Positions 23,579-34,156 are shown, numbered from the stretch's first letter. The stretch is 64,000 bases of DNA from Pelagophyceae sp. CCMP2097 (GCA_026770575.1 MU657181.1:160807-224806); one strand, 5' to 3'. Translations and numbers: made by a program. Notes: generated by a model from the letters alone, not told the origin.

Positions 23579-25480
23579 ATGCGGCGCCTCGGCGGCGGCG
23601 GCCTGGCGCGCGGCGTCGGCGGCCTGGCGCGCGGCGCACCGCGGCGGCACGCTGCGCCGGCGGCGGCGTCGCGGGGCCTCATCACTTCCGCCGTTGCGGG
23701 CGCGCGCGAGTCGCACAAGTGCGTGAAGATGGACGCGCTCGGCGTCCAGCGCGTGGGCCGCCTGACGGTGCGGCAGCTCCGCGAGGCCACCGGCGCGCCG
23801 CTGCGCGACCTCATCCAGGTGCGTGTGTGTATACGGAGGCCCGCGCGCCTCAAACGTCGAGGCGCGACCCCGTCGAGCGGAGGCCCCGCGTTCGAGGCGC
23901 GACCCCGTCGAGTGTAGCTCGGCCTCACGGCCACGGGTGTGCGCGGCGGTGCGCACGCGTCAGCGAGTGCTCGCCGTCGTTTGGGTTTGAGAGACGCGGT
24001 GCGCTCAGGGCTCGCGCAGTCGAGCGGCCCGACGTGCATCCTGCCGCGCGACCGCGCCATATTGATAAAGCTCGGCTCCATGAAGGCCGTCATCGCGCCC
24101 GACGAGGCCCTCTTCTTCGACGCGGTGCGCCAAAGCCGCTGGGCTCGAGGGCCCGCCCCGGTGCGAGCCTTTCTGTTTCAGGACCGGCTGGGCGTGCGGC
24201 GCGCTGTTCGGCGCATCGGCGAGGGCATCGTGGCGGCTTTGGCGCCCCCGAACGGCGGCGCGGTGAAGAGCGCGGACGTCGACGTCGAGGACGAGGACCT
24301 GCCCTTTGAGTTGGCTGTTTTGGAAGGCGTCTTGCGAGAACTCTGCGCGTCTTATACGAGGTGAGTCCCTTTCCGAGGGTGGCCGGCAAAGGCGGAGGCG
24401 CTTCCGCAGGCGATGTCAGCTCTACGAGCCCGTCGTGGACTCGACGCTCGGCAAGATCAGCGACCACTTTGATTACGACTCGGACGGCAGCGAAGGGTGC
24501 GACACACCCGGGAGGACCCCGGGCATCGCAAACGCTAGGCTGCACCGCCTCGCGGCCTTTGACGGCGCCCTCTCGAACTTTGACGCCGAGGTGACTGCTG
24601 CAGTGGGCGTGCTGCGCGATCTTCTCGCCTCGGACGAGGACATGCTCGCCTTGCTCACTTCGGAGAGGCAGGCCGCCGCGGGGGAACAGCGGTCCGTCGA
24701 CCCGGCGCGGCACGAGGCGCGTCTTCGGGCGGAGGGCGGACGGCGCGGGCGGAGGCGCGGCCACAACGTAGTTTAGGTCGTGGAGCTGCTCTTGGAGTCG
24801 TACCACCGCCGGCTGACGCACGTGGCGCACGCCGTCCGCACTTTGCGGCAGCGCGTGGCGTCGTCGCGGGACCTCGCACGCGTGAACATTGATTTGCATC
24901 GCAACCGAATCATCCGCTTCAACCTCTACCTGAGCATGGCCACTGTGGGCCTCGCCTCGGCGACGACGTTGGCGGGGCTCTTTGGCATGAACCTGCGCAC
25001 GGGCCTCGAAGACACGCCCGGCGCTTTTGCCGTGGCCTGCGTCGTCTCCGTCGGACTGGGTGCAGCGATCTGCGGCTTGGCGCACGCGACGCTGACGCAC
25101 CACGCCCGCTCCGACAACCGAGCCCAGACCGCCGCGCGGGACCGGCAGACGCTCGAGGTGCTTTCCTGGGGGGACCCTTCTCACGCCCTTCGCGCGCTCC
25201 TGGACGCCTCGCCTAGGGCCTGCTGGAGAACCTGGCGACGATTGAGCAGATCTTCGACAACAAGATCGACACGCCTCTGCGGCGCGACGACGTGGCGCGT
25301 TTGATCGAGACGGCGACGGGGCGCTCCACGACGTCACATGAAATCGACCTCGTCTTCGAAATCTTCGACCCATCCGGCGACGACGTCATCGACGCGCACG
25401 AGGCGCGGTCGGCGCTGACGTCCATAAAGCTCCTCAAACCAGACCCGCCCAAAGGCACGCCACCCACCCCGAAGAAATGA
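23579..25480 (+). CDS. MRS2: MRS2/CorA-type magnesium channel with C-terminal EF-hand
   Basis: Exons 23579-23818, 24020-24360, 24410-24695, 24777-25157 and 25217-25480 keep frame and give 503 aa; the exon-3 donor (24696) is the weakest. Family marks: LRDLIQ joined to SSGPTCILPRDRAILIKLGS, MKAVIAPDEALFFD, LPFELAVLEGVLREL, SDEDMLALL, ELLLESYHRRL, then TM1 ending in LAGLFGMNL (the invariant GMN selectivity motif) and TM2 (FAVACVVSVGLGAAICGLA). MRS2 pentamers carry Mg2+ into mitochondria, plastids or vacuoles. The N-terminus is Arg/Ala-rich (RRLGGGGLARGVGG), fitting an organelle leader. After TM2 the last exon adds an EF-hand: loop DPSGDDVIDAHE, with Asp in place of the usual Gly at position 6. 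Confidence 0.85.
23858..23912. repeat. Direct repeat inside MRS2 intron 1
   Basis: The 20-mer CGAGGCGCGACCCCGTCGAG occurs at 23858-23877 and again at 23893-23912 (period 35). It lies wholly inside the 201-nt first intron. Confidence 0.85.
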
Positions 25481-25688
25481 CATGCGACCCTTAAAACGGA
25501 AATCAACTGTGAAGGCCCGGCGGCCCATCCCGCCCGAGCCGTCGGCTCGGCGCTCCGTCGCGGCCGGGTGGGGACCGAAATACGTCGGAATCGAGTGGGA
25601 ATATCGGAAACTTCCCAGAACGTTCTTTTAACTCTCACAAGTTTTTTTCACGTCGTTTAGTACGACCGACCCAACCTCGTCGAGCATC

Positions 25689-26755
25689 ATGGGCCTCCAG
25701 TTCTCGCAGCTCAACGTCGCGGTGCGTCGAGCGTGCTCGCCCGCCCGCCTCGCCGTTTAATGATGCATCACTGCCATCACACCTCGCCGTTTATTGATGC
25801 ATGACTGCCATCAGGCGCCGTCGGAGCTCCAGTACTTTAACTTGACCTCGCCGGTGATCCTCCCTATCATTCTCACCCTCGAAATCGGCGCAATCGACTA
25901 CACGCCGACGAAGATCGAATTCTCCGACTGGGGCACCATCAAGGCGCGTCGAAGCGCCCTGTAGTCATTCGTCCCTCGCTGATCGGAAACGAACGCAGGC
26001 GACGACGCCGACGGGCATGCTCCCCGTGGCCAAGCTCAGCGACGGCACGACCATCGTCGAGTCGAGCGCCATCGCGTGAGGAGGCGGCGCACGACACGGG
26101 ACAGGGCCGCCCGAGAGGCGGCGCCGGACGAGGGGCCGCGCGGCGGAGCGCGTCGAGAGCAACTGTCAACACTGCCCGCGGACGAGCGGCGCCCGTCGCT
26201 CTTTGCGCCTTGCCTCTAGACTTTTGGCCTTTGTAGGCGCGGCGCGGCGTGCGCGGCGGGCACGCTCGGCTCGGGCGCGGGGTTCTTGACGTCTGAGATG
26301 CTCCTCGGCCTCACCGGCGACCTCAACAAGAAAGTCATGGCGGGCGTGCCCACTCTCATGACCGTCGGCACGTGGACGCCCGAGCAGACGGCCAAGGCCA
26401 AGTGAGTCTGAAGTTTCGCCCGGTTGCCGGGACCCACTTTTCGCCCGGTTGCCGCTCGCATCGGCCGACGCTTTGGTCTAGGACGGAGATCCTCCCGGAC
26501 GTGCTTGCCCACCTGGCCAAGTACACGCAGTTCATGCTCCCCGCGGGCGACCGCTTCACCGAGGGCGGCCTCACGATTGGCGAGATTGACCTCTTTGCCA
26601 AGATTTACTGCATGAAGGTCGCGTTCCCGGAGATGGTCACGCCAGCGTTGAAGCCTTTCTTCGAGCGCGTCCTCGCGACGCCTGCGGTCGCCAAGTTCTT
26701 CGCCGGCGAGACGAAGTGGGGCTCCATGGCGTTTTACGTCGTCGCCTTCCCTTAA
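25689..26755 (+). CDS. Glutathione S-transferase-like protein
   Basis: Exons 25689-25721, 25815-25943, 25999-26075, 26237-26401 and 26482-26755 give 225 aa. The N-terminal half has the thioredoxin-like GST layout: PVILPIILTLEIGAIDY, then MLPVAKLSDGTTIVESSAIA (cis-Pro strand and ESxAI glutathione-site motif). The C-terminal helical domain includes FTEGGLTIGEIDLFAKIY and LKPFFERVLATPAVAKFF. GSTs conjugate glutathione to electrophiles in the cytosol; a signal peptide is absent. Intron 2 is GC-AG (AAG/GCGCGT); introns 1, 3 and 4 start GTGCGT, GTGAGG and GTGAGT. The canonical catalytic Ser/Tyr/Cys is not obvious, so activity is uncertain. Confidence 0.8.
25748..25814. repeat. 34-bp tandem duplication in GST intron 1
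   Basis: Two copies of a CCTCGCCGTTTA(A/T)TGATGCAT element, each followed by (C/G)ACTGCCATCA, start at 25748 and 25782. The second copy ends in the splice acceptor (CATCAG); the first has CATCAC at the same place. The acceptor context may have arisen by duplication. Confidence 0.85.
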
Positions 26756-26956
26756 ACGGGCCGCAGACGGACCGAAGCACTGAAAGGGGATTCATCCCCA
26801 TTCTAACACTTTATCGGTCGCCCATCAGGGTTCTCAAAGGGCGACATTGTTGGATCTCAAGCATGCTCTCGTCCATCAGCGTTGGTTGCATTTTTTATAA
26901 AAGTCGTTTACAAAATCGGAGTTGAGTCAGATTTTAGAAAGAGTCACTTGTCAACT

Positions 26957-28162
26957 ATGGCGCGCGTGGTGCTCGCGTCGCTGCTGGCCGCGAGCTGCGT
27001 CGCGCTGCAGGCGCCGTGCAGGACGGCGGCGCCGAGGGCGCGCGCCGTGCGACCACTGTTTTCCGAACCCGACGACGAATACGTGCGCTCCACGGGCGTC
27101 ATCGCCGCGGGCGGCTTCAACACCGCCGGCGCCGCACCGCGTCCCGCCAAACATACCGCGACCCGCCCAGACGCGCGAAACGACAGGCGAGCCGCCGGTC
27201 AAGATCCGCGGGTCCGTCGCGCCGTCTGAAAAGCCTTCGAAAGCGGCATGGCACGCCCGCGCGCCGGCGCGCGCGCGCGCACCGTCGCCGCCGCCAGGTT
27301 CTCGCTGGCCAAGGCGTTCCTCGGCGTCGGCACCGTCGTCACCGTCTCGTCGTTCGTCGAGTTCTTCTCCTCGTCGGGTGAGAGGCTGACGCCGCTTGCG
27401 ACGCCGCCTGCCTGCGGCGCCGGGGCGTCGGCGAACGCGTCGGAGGCTGTCGTCGTCGTCGTCGTCTTCGTCGACGCGTCGCCGCGCAGGCTCTGCGGGC
27501 CTGTCTTCCATCGGTTTCATCTACGGCATCCCCATCCTGCTCATCGGGTGCTCGCTGCAGTACGCAGAGCTGGAGCCCGTGCCGATGCAGTACGACGGCG
27601 ACGAGGAGAAGCTGGAGGTGCTGTTCGAGGCACAGGCCAACGAGTGCATGAAGACCATCCGCGACGACGTGCGTCATCTTTGCGCCTCTGGCGGGTCGCA
27701 GGGTCGGACGGCCTTTCGTAGGTGACGCGCCACCGCTACGGCGACGAGGCGCATCTGGACACGACCGTCCGGTCGCTCGGCCTGGTGCCGCCGGGCAAGC
27801 CGTACCCGCAGTTGATTACCTACCAGCTGGCTGGCGAGGACGTGCTCAAGATTTCGTTAGTCTTCGAGTCACCCGAGACGCCGTTCAACGACTGGTCCGA
27901 GGAGAAGCGCATCAAAAAGTACAACGCCATGTTCGGCCCGGGCGTCACCGCGTCTGTCATCAAGGTGAGTGGCGGGATAAACGTCCTTGTCTGGGTCATT
28001 TTGATTCCGGGGGCGCACCGCGGCGCCGCAAGACAGCTCCAAGCGCAAGCATGCACTGTGACGAATCCTCTCTAGGTGGACGCGGAGAAGCGCCTTGTCG
28101 CCATCCAGCTCGTCTTCGACACGCCCGGCGGCGCGCCCGCCGAGGTGCCGGCCGCGGTCTAA
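26957..28162 (+). CDS. Plastid-targeted DUF2854-type protein
   Basis: Exons 26957-27140, 27187-27250, 27298-27377, 27490-27668, 27722-27964 and 28076-28162 give 278 aa with consistent phases. The N-terminus is a signal peptide (MARVVLASLLAASCVALQAP) followed by a basic, Ala-rich stretch, which resembles a bipartite plastid leader of a secondary alga. The core has two hydrophobic helices (AKAFLGVGTVVTVSSFVEFF; GFIYGIPILLIGCSLQYAEL) then YAELEPVPM, VTRHRYGDEAHLD, VFESPETPF and FGPGVTASV, the pattern I know from cyanobacterial/plastid DUF2854 proteins of unknown function. Intron 2 (27251-27297) appears to be GC-AG. Membrane location in the plastid is inferred. Confidence 0.75.
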
Positions 28163-28517
28163 TCGCGCCTGCGAACAGCCGAACGGCTCGACGCGGGGTG
28201 CTCCCTGGCGACGAGTCGACGCGAATGCCCGTCGTCGAGAGCTGCCGGCCGCGACGATGGGCCGAGGGGCGCTTATAACATGTACTGTACGCTCCAGCCG
28301 GCACCTCAGCAAGCAAGCTCGAGGCAATACGATCGGCCGAAGGGTGCCGCGCACTGCGCCATAGGGTCTACATCCCTCGCCTCCGCAACCTTGCCTCATG
28401 TGGCATGGCGTGGGCATGCGCGGCTTCGGGAGCCTTCTCAAAACGTCCGTCCGTTTCCGTTGTCCGTTCAACTTAGACCGGGGGAAACATTCAATTGCAA
28501 ACCAGTACTCCGGGACG
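28163..28517. other. Spacer, no gene seen
   Basis: It separates two co-directional genes. Short ORFs here do not resemble known proteins. Base composition drops towards AT just before the FKBP start (about 28480-28515), the likely 5' UTR or core promoter. Confidence 0.4.
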
Positions 28518-29233
28518 ATGCAGCTCATCTCGGTCCTCGTCGCGTGCGCGGCGGCGGTCTCCGCAGTCGAGATCAAAAAGACGGCGGCCTCGGCCGACCA
28601 GGCGCGTCGCAGTTTTGCCATTGACGCGATCCGACGCGATTCCCTCAGGTCGCGTTCCTGCAAAAGTATTCCTCCGAGGAGGGCGCGGTGGTCATGCCGA
28701 GCGGCATGATGTACAAGGAGATCAAGGCCGGCGCCGGCGGCTCGCCGGGCCCGGGCACGTCTTGCTCGTGCCACTACGAGGGCCGCACGGCCGCGTCGTA
28801 CCCGTCAGGGCCGACGTTCGACAGCTCGTACGAGCGCGGCAAACCTGCCTCGTGAGCCCTTCTGCCCGCCCAGACGCCCCGCCGGCCTTCCGGCCGAGGC
28901 GCCGGACTCGAGGAACGCAGGTTCGCGCCGAGCCAGGTCATCAAGGCCTGGACCGAGGCCATGCAGATGATGAAGGTCGGCTCCAAGTGGGAAATCGTCT
29001 GTAAGTACGGCACGCGGTCGAAAGGACCCCGTCATCGAAAGGACCGTCGACGAGAGGCGCGGGGGCGTCCCGGCGATCCACACTACGGCGTGGCCGCCAC
29101 GCCCGTCTTCTTAGGCCCGCCCGAGGTGGCGTACGGCTCACGCGCCATGGGCGCGAAGATCCCGGCGAACTCGGTCCTCGTGTTCACCATGGAGATGCTC
29201 GCATGCCCGGGCATCGCCTCCAGTGACCTCTAG
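28518..29233 (+). CDS. Secreted FKBP-type peptidyl-prolyl isomerase
   Basis: Exons 28518-28601, 28649-28851, 28921-29000 and 29115-29233 give 161 aa. MQLISVLVACAAAVSA is a clear signal peptide. The FKBP fold follows: MMYKEIKAGAGGSPGPGTS, HYEGR, GPTFDSSYERGKPA, FAPSQVIKAWTEAMQMMKVG, SKWEIV, AYGSRAMGAKIPANSVLVF and MEML. Most FK506-pocket positions (Tyr of HYEG, Phe-Asp of TFDSS, Val-Ile of QVIKAW, Trp, Ala-Tyr-Gly) are recognisable, so proline isomerase activity is likely, in the ER/secretory route or plastid lumen. Intron 1 is GC-AG (CAG/GCGCGT); the others start GTGAGC and GTAAGT. The final residues after MEML are not family-conserved and may reflect an unseen intron. Confidence 0.85.
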
Positions 29234-29594
29234 GTTCGGTCACGCACCATTGTTCGGCCACGCAGCTTTCCTAGAAAGGCCCAAAGGCCGCCGCCGCGCA
29301 GCCACGCGCCTAAACGCAGGCGGCGCGCCGCAAGCGCGAGGGCGGGAACGATTCGCGAGGAAGTCCCGCGGCGCGCTGCGCGGCAGCGCCGCCGAGGACG
29401 TCTGAGACACCACCGGTTTGACAACTCGACGCGGCGATCGACCCTAAGAACATCCCGCAGAGGATGCGAGCCAACAACGAGGCCCGCGCTCCCAGAGGCA
29501 CGTCGACGGCCGCCGTCGGAGGGCCCCTACTCGAGGAACAAAGCGATAGTCCCGCCGTCTAGGAAAATGCCGGATCATTACAATCGGCCCGTAA
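29234..29594. other. Spacer between convergent FKBP and WD40 loci
   Basis: No supported gene; short ORFs only. Confidence 0.35.
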
Positions 29595-30773
29595 TCAGGT
29601 TGGGGTCCGCGGCTCGAGCGACCAGGGCGCTCGACCGGCAGCCTCCAGGGGGCGCGTTGGCCTGTCGAGGCGTGCACGACGTGAGAGCGCGACGTTCCAG
29701 AGCCGCGCCGTCCCGTCGTCGCTCGCCGTCGCGACGCGCTCGCCGTGGCGAGAACGCGCAGCTCCAGACGTGGTCGTCATGCCCTTCGAGCGTCGTCAGC
29801 AGCACGCCTGTCGTGGCATCCGAGAGCCGCGCCGTCTTGTCGGAGCTCCCCGTCACGACGCGCTTGCCGTCGGACGAGAACGCGGCCGTCGGACGAGAAC
29901 GCGCAGCTCGTGACGCAGCCGACGTGCCCTCGATGCGTCGTTTGCAGCGCGCCCGACTCGGCGTCCCAGAGCCGAGCCGTCAAGTCGTAGCCCGCCGTCA
30001 CGAGGCGCTTGCCGTCGGGCGAGAACGTCGTTGGTGTGCCCCTCGAGCGTCGCCTGCAGCGCGCCCGTCTCGGCGTCCCAGAGCCGCACCGTCCTGTCCC
30101 AGCTTGCCGTCGCGAGGCGTTTGCCATCGGGCGAGAACGCGCAGCTCGTGACGCAGGCGTCGTGACCCTGCAGCGTCGTCAGCAGCGCGCCCGTCTCGGC
30201 GTCCCAGAGCCGCGTAGTCCGGTCGTAGCTCGCCGTCACGAAGCGCTTGCCGTCGGGCGAGAACGCGCAACACAAGACGGCGAAGGTGTGCCCCTCGAGC
30301 GTCAGCAGCAGCGCGCCCGTCTCACCGTCCCAGAGCCGCGCCGTCTTGTCTAAGCTCCCTGTCACGACGCGCTTGCCGTCGGGCGAGAACGCGCAGCTCT
30401 TGACGTCGCCGACGTGCCCCTTGAGGATTGCCGTGCCCTTTAAAATAAGGTCCTTCCAGACGAGTCTGCGCACGGCCGGCGTCACGGCTCGCCCAGCTCG
30501 AGCGACTTGCATCGTCAGGCAGAGCACGTCGGGCGATGCCACCAGCCGGAGGATGAGCGCGAGGACGTCGCTCAGCTCAAACACGTCGAGGACCGGCGCG
30601 GGCTCGACGGCGCGTCGGGCCTCGACGGCTCCCGAGGCCGGGTGGACGTCCATGGTGACCCAGCCGCGGGCTCCAGCGGGGGCGTCGAATTCGAATCGAA
30701 GGCGCGCGGCAGCAAATCGACACAACTCTACTTCGACAACTCGGCACAAGTGCGAGGGTCTTTTGGCGAGCAC
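29595..30773 (-). pseudogene. F-box-like/WD40-repeat gene broken by indels
   Basis: From 30773 (or the ATG at 30653) the frame encodes an F-box-like segment (FELSDVLALILRLVASPDVL) then WD40 blades with GH...WD cores: [48 protein letters not shown]. Blades 4-6 continue in other frames. Compared with its neighbours, blade 4 lacks about 14 bp (near 30028); blade 5 carries a 19-bp tandem duplication (29867-29904, GCCGTCGGACGAGAACGCG twice); blade 6 lacks 2 bp (near 29735). No splice sites explain these shifts. A pseudogene is favoured, although assembly collapse of near-identical repeats could mimic one. If intact it would have been a propeller substrate receptor. Confidence 0.7.
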
Positions 30774-30827
30774 TGGAGCGCGCCGTCCGAGTCGTTGCGC
30801 CGAGCACTGGTCGCAGGCGTTGCGGCG

Positions 30828-32201
30828 ATGAAGGGCCTCTGTCTGGCGTGGGCCTTGCTGCCGCGCGGCGGCAGTCTGCGGATCGACCCTAAGATTGACT
30901 TATATCCGGCGGCGCGGCGCGTCGCGGCAAACCTGCTGGGCCTCGGCCTCGGCCTGTGCGCGGCGCCGGCGTGGCCGACGGCGCCCGTCGACGTCGTGCG
31001 CGACGTGGCGGCGGCGGTGGAGCGCGAGTTTTACGACGAGGCGGCTGTACGAGGCGATTCAGCCGACGGCTGGCGCTCTGCCAAGGCCACCGCCGTTGCC
31101 GCAGCGCTCGAGACGGACGACGACGACGCGGCGGCGGCCCTCGTCGGAACGCTGCTCCGCGAAACGGGCGACCCGTACACGCGCTACGTGGCCGCCGACG
31201 CCTGGCGACTTTTAGAAGCCAAGTCGACGACGGGCTCCAGGGCGCGCGCGGGCGTCGGCGTCCAACTCGCCGCGGTTGGGGACGGGCGGAGCATCGTCGG
31301 CGTCGTCGAGGGGTCGCCGGCGAGCGCATCCCTGCGGCCGGGCGACGTAATCGCAGGCGTCGATGGAGTCGAGTTCAATGTGAAGACACCGGCCTCCGCA
31401 GTCGCCGCCGCGCTCCAGGGCCCGCCGGGCACATCCATCTCCGTCGACGTCGGCGGCTCGCAGCCGCGCAGCATCGTCCTCGTGCGCGCCACGCTCGCGT
31501 CGCCGCCAGAGGTCGAGTTCGTCGGCACCGAGGCGCTGCCCGGCAGCGCCGTCGGCGCCGTGCGCGTCCGCGGCATCTCGCGCGGCACGGCGCGCGCCCT
31601 CGAGGCCGCGCTGCGCGAGGCGACGACGCGGGACTCGCAAATCGATACCTTTGTCTTGGACCTGCGAGGCAACGGCGGCGGCGCGCTCGACGGCGGCGTC
31701 GAAGCCGCGGCGCTCTTCATGTGAGCCACTCGCCGCCTCCCGTCACCGCCTCCCGTCGCCACCCCAGCGTGGCTACCCCTTTGCCGCGTCCCATCAAGCG
31801 GTAGCCACGCTAGGCCGCAAAAGGCGTTGATCGCGACTTTGCGGTCGCGCCAGGGCGCGCGCGAGGCGCAGCTCTCGCCGGGCGCGCGCTTCCCGCGGGA
31901 GAAGCTCTTCGTCCTCGTGGACAAGGGCACGGCGTCAGCGGCGGAGCTCTTTACGGCGGCGCTGCAAGAGACTTCGCGCGCCACCGTCGTGGGTGCGAAG
32001 ACGTACGGCAAGGCGCGCGTGCAGCGCGCAGTCGAGCTGCCCGGCGGCGGCGCGGTCCTCGTCTCGCGCCAAGTCTACGAAACGCCTAACGGCCGAGACC
32101 TGACCGGCGCAGGCATCTTGCCCGACGTCCCGCTCGACGACGCCGCCTGCGGACCAAACGACGCCGCGCTCCTCTGCCTTAAAAGGGCCCTGGAGCGATG
32201 A
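30828..32201 (+). CDS. CTPA: CtpA-type carboxyl-terminal processing protease (S41, PDZ)
   Basis: Two exons (30828-31720, 31814-32201) give 426 aa. A leader with a hydrophobic run (ANLLGLGLGLCAAPAWP) suggests thylakoid-lumen targeting. Then come the cap helix (REFYDEAAVRGDS, DPYTRYV), a PDZ domain (ARAGVGVQLAAV, GSPASASLRPGDVIAGVDG), DLRGNGGGALDGGVEAA, and the catalytic dyad: Ser in DKGTASAAEL (about residue 339) and Lys in KTYGKARVQ (about residue 364). The 25-residue Ser-Lys spacing equals that of algal D1 processing protease. CtpA trims the C-terminus of photosystem II protein D1 so the manganese cluster can assemble; this substrate is inferred. The start lies close to the divergent WD40 gene. 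The intron contains a 12-bp hairpin. Confidence 0.9.
31766..31811. repeat. Perfect 12-bp inverted repeat in the CtpA intron
   Basis: AGCGTGGCTACC (31766-31777) pairs with GGTAGCCACGCT (31800-31811), a 22-nt loop between them. The right arm abuts the splice acceptor CTAG, so the stem would present the 3' splice site at its base. Confidence 0.85.
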
Positions 32202-32269
32202 CCCTTGTCTGCACCTCAAAAGGGGTTGTGTTAAAAAAGGGGTGTGCGAAAAAAGGGGCCGGCAGCGCT

Positions 32270-33700
32270 CTACAGCTGCTTGTAGACGTCGGAGTGGTGG
32301 TCCAGGAGGTAGTCGTGCGCTTGACCTTCGTCATAAATGTCCGCGTCGAAGAGGACGCGGAGCAAACGCTCCTTGCCCGCGGCGTCGGTGCCGGCGACGA
32401 GCGTGACGCCGGAGGACTTGCCGCGCTTGCGAAAAATGGTAGACGTGGCCACGTCGCTCGCGTCGCTCACGCGCACGCCCCGCCGGCCGTCCTCCGCAGG
32501 CTCAAACGTGCAGACTCGCCGCGCCGCCGGCGCCACCGCCTCGACCGGCGCCGCCGCCTCGACCGCGGCGGCGGGCGGCGCGGCGGCGTCGTCGCGCCGC
32601 CCGGCGATGGACGAGAGGACGATGGCTTCGAGCTGGTGGGCGTTGGTGGACTGATCCCCGGCGGCGGCGCCTTTTTTCGTTGGGGCCTTTTTCGCCGCCT
32701 TCTTTTTTGCCCCCGGCTTTTCCGTCAGCGACATCCTCCTCGCCGCCGGCTTCTGCGCCTCGGCGACGGACTGGAGGACGCGGTTGTGCTGCGCTAGAGC
32801 GCCCTGCGCCGCCGTCGACGATGCGCGCTGCCGGTCGACTTGCGGGGGCGTGTCGTGGAGAGCCAACCGGCGGCGGCCGGGGGCCACGCGCACCGCCATC
32901 TCGGCGAGCTCCTGCTGTTCCTGCAGCGCGCGCTGCGCCTGCAGCTTCGCCTCCTTTGCAGCGGCGCAGTGCGCCTGCCGCTCGAGGAGAGTCATTGCCA
33001 GCAGGTTTTTGACCGGCGGCGGCTCAGCCGCGGCGTTCTCATTGGCCGCCGCCGGGCGGGCCGAGTGGGGCCGCGTCGCCGACGTGGCGCCGACGCGCGC
33101 GAAGGAGCGCTCCGACTTTGAGCCCGGCGGCTGGAGCCCGTGGTCGTGCGGCGCGGTGCCCAGGTCGAGCCGCGGCAGCAACGTCTTGGAGCCAGGCGTG
33201 CGGCCCGGCGAGAAGAGCGCGGCGGGCCGCGCGGGCGACCGCGGCGTCGCCAATGGCGTCGCCGACGGGCTGTCTCGCGGCGTCGCGTGGAAGGCGCTCC
33301 GGGCGTCGTCGTCAGACGCGTTCGACGCCTCGCCGTCGTCGGCAAAGGCGTCGTCGTCCTCGTCGCCGAGGCGGACGAACTTGGAGACCCATAAAGCGTG
33401 GAACGTGCCCGCCTTGGTCTCGCACGTCGCTTGCAGCTCGAGGGCAATGTGCCTGAAGGCCAGCGCTCTCTTGGCCGGAAACGCCTCGCCGCGCGCCAGC
33501 TGCGCCTCGAGCAATTCGACGAGGCCCGAGTTTGCCTCTTCCCCGCCGAGCGTGCGCTTCGGGCACTGGTTGCGCAGCCAGTTGCTCAGCTCCATGGACT
33601 TGGCCTCCCACCAGGGGCACTCCTGGCAGGCCATCGCAGCGAGCCGTGCGGCCGGCCTCGGGAGGTTGCCGGACGGAGCAAGACGCCGAGCGCAGCACAC
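32270..33700 (-). CDS. Unknown protein, intronless, 476 aa
   Basis: I do not recognise this protein. It is one uninterrupted frame; the first ATG (33700) or the one at 33634 (MACQECPWWEAK) could be the start, and I prefer the latter. The N-terminal third (about residues 25-115) looks folded: WWEAKSMELSNWLRNQCPKR, LVELLEAQLARGEAFPAKRA, FHALWVSKFVRLGDE. The middle is disordered, with DSPSATPLATPRSPARPAAL and SPGRTPGSK (proline-directed phosphosite type), then a Gln/Ala-rich coiled coil (QAQRALQEQQELAEMA) and a Lys/Ala patch (GAKKKAAKKAPTKKG). The C-terminal 50 residues again look folded (LLRVLFDADIYDEGQAHDYL). A nuclear or cytoskeletal scaffold is conceivable. It converges on CtpA, 68 bp apart. 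Confidence 0.65.
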   Translation of the reverse strand: MCCARRLAPSGNLPRPAARLAAMACQECPWWEAKSMELSNWLRNQCPKRTLGGEEANSGLVELLEAQLARGEAFPAKRALAFRHIALELQATCETKAGTFHALWVSKFVRLGDEDDDAFADDGEASNASDDDARSAFHATPRDSPSATPLATPRSPARPAALFSPGRTPGSKTLLPRLDLGTAPHDHGLQPPGSKSERSFARVGATSATRPHSARPAAANENAAAEPPPVKNLLAMTLLERQAHCAAAKEAKLQAQRALQEQQELAEMAVRVAPGRRRLALHDTPPQVDRQRASSTAAQGALAQHNRVLQSVAEAQKPAARRMSLTEKPGAKKKAAKKAPTKKGAAAGDQSTNAHQLEAIVLSSIAGRRDDAAAPPAAAVEAAAPVEAVAPAARRVCTFEPAEDGRRGVRVSDASDVATSTIFRKRGKSSGVTLVAGTDAAGKERLLRVLFDADIYDEGQAHDYLLDHHSDVYKQL

Positions 33701-34156
33701 GGCCGAGCGGTACCGTCGAGCGCGACGCGGATGTCTAGTAGTACTAGAGTTGACGAAAGTCAGTGAAGAAAGTCAAACCGTTTTCTGGCTCCGGAAATGA
33801 ATTCCGACGGACAATTCCACGAACTCGACTTGGAACTTTCTGCGAATCGATGGAACTCGAACTCGGATCCGCCGAGACGCTCCCGACGGCACCGACAACG
33901 CAGGGCCTTGATGGTGGTAAAGACGTGACTTTACGTGGATCACTCTCATCTGAGTCCAGGTCGGGCGACTCGCGTCTCCCGCCGTCGTGTCGGCGCCGCG
34001 GCTCGCTGGTGCTGAGCATGCGGCGCGTCATGTGTCGTCGGACGGCCCTTTCGGGGTCGTCCTCCGGTGGCGGCGGTGTTGGCGGGTCTTGCTCCGTGCG
34101 GCGGCGTCGTCTCGACTACTGTCGAGGGTCGGCGGGGCTGCACGGAACTACGAGGA
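33701..34156. other. Spacer, no gene seen
   Basis: It lies between the start of the unknown gene and the 3' end of SELO. Slightly lower GC around 33760-33960; no conserved protein signal on either strand. Confidence 0.35.

Noticed and set aside
22234..24093. 619-aa minus-strand ORF over the giant gene's end and the MRS2 start
   Set aside because: It overlaps two well-supported plus-strand genes and is low complexity.
29745..30353. Plus-strand ORFs opposite the WD40 locus
   Set aside because: They are the reverse frames of the repeated blades; periodicity comes from the minus-strand WD40 repeats.
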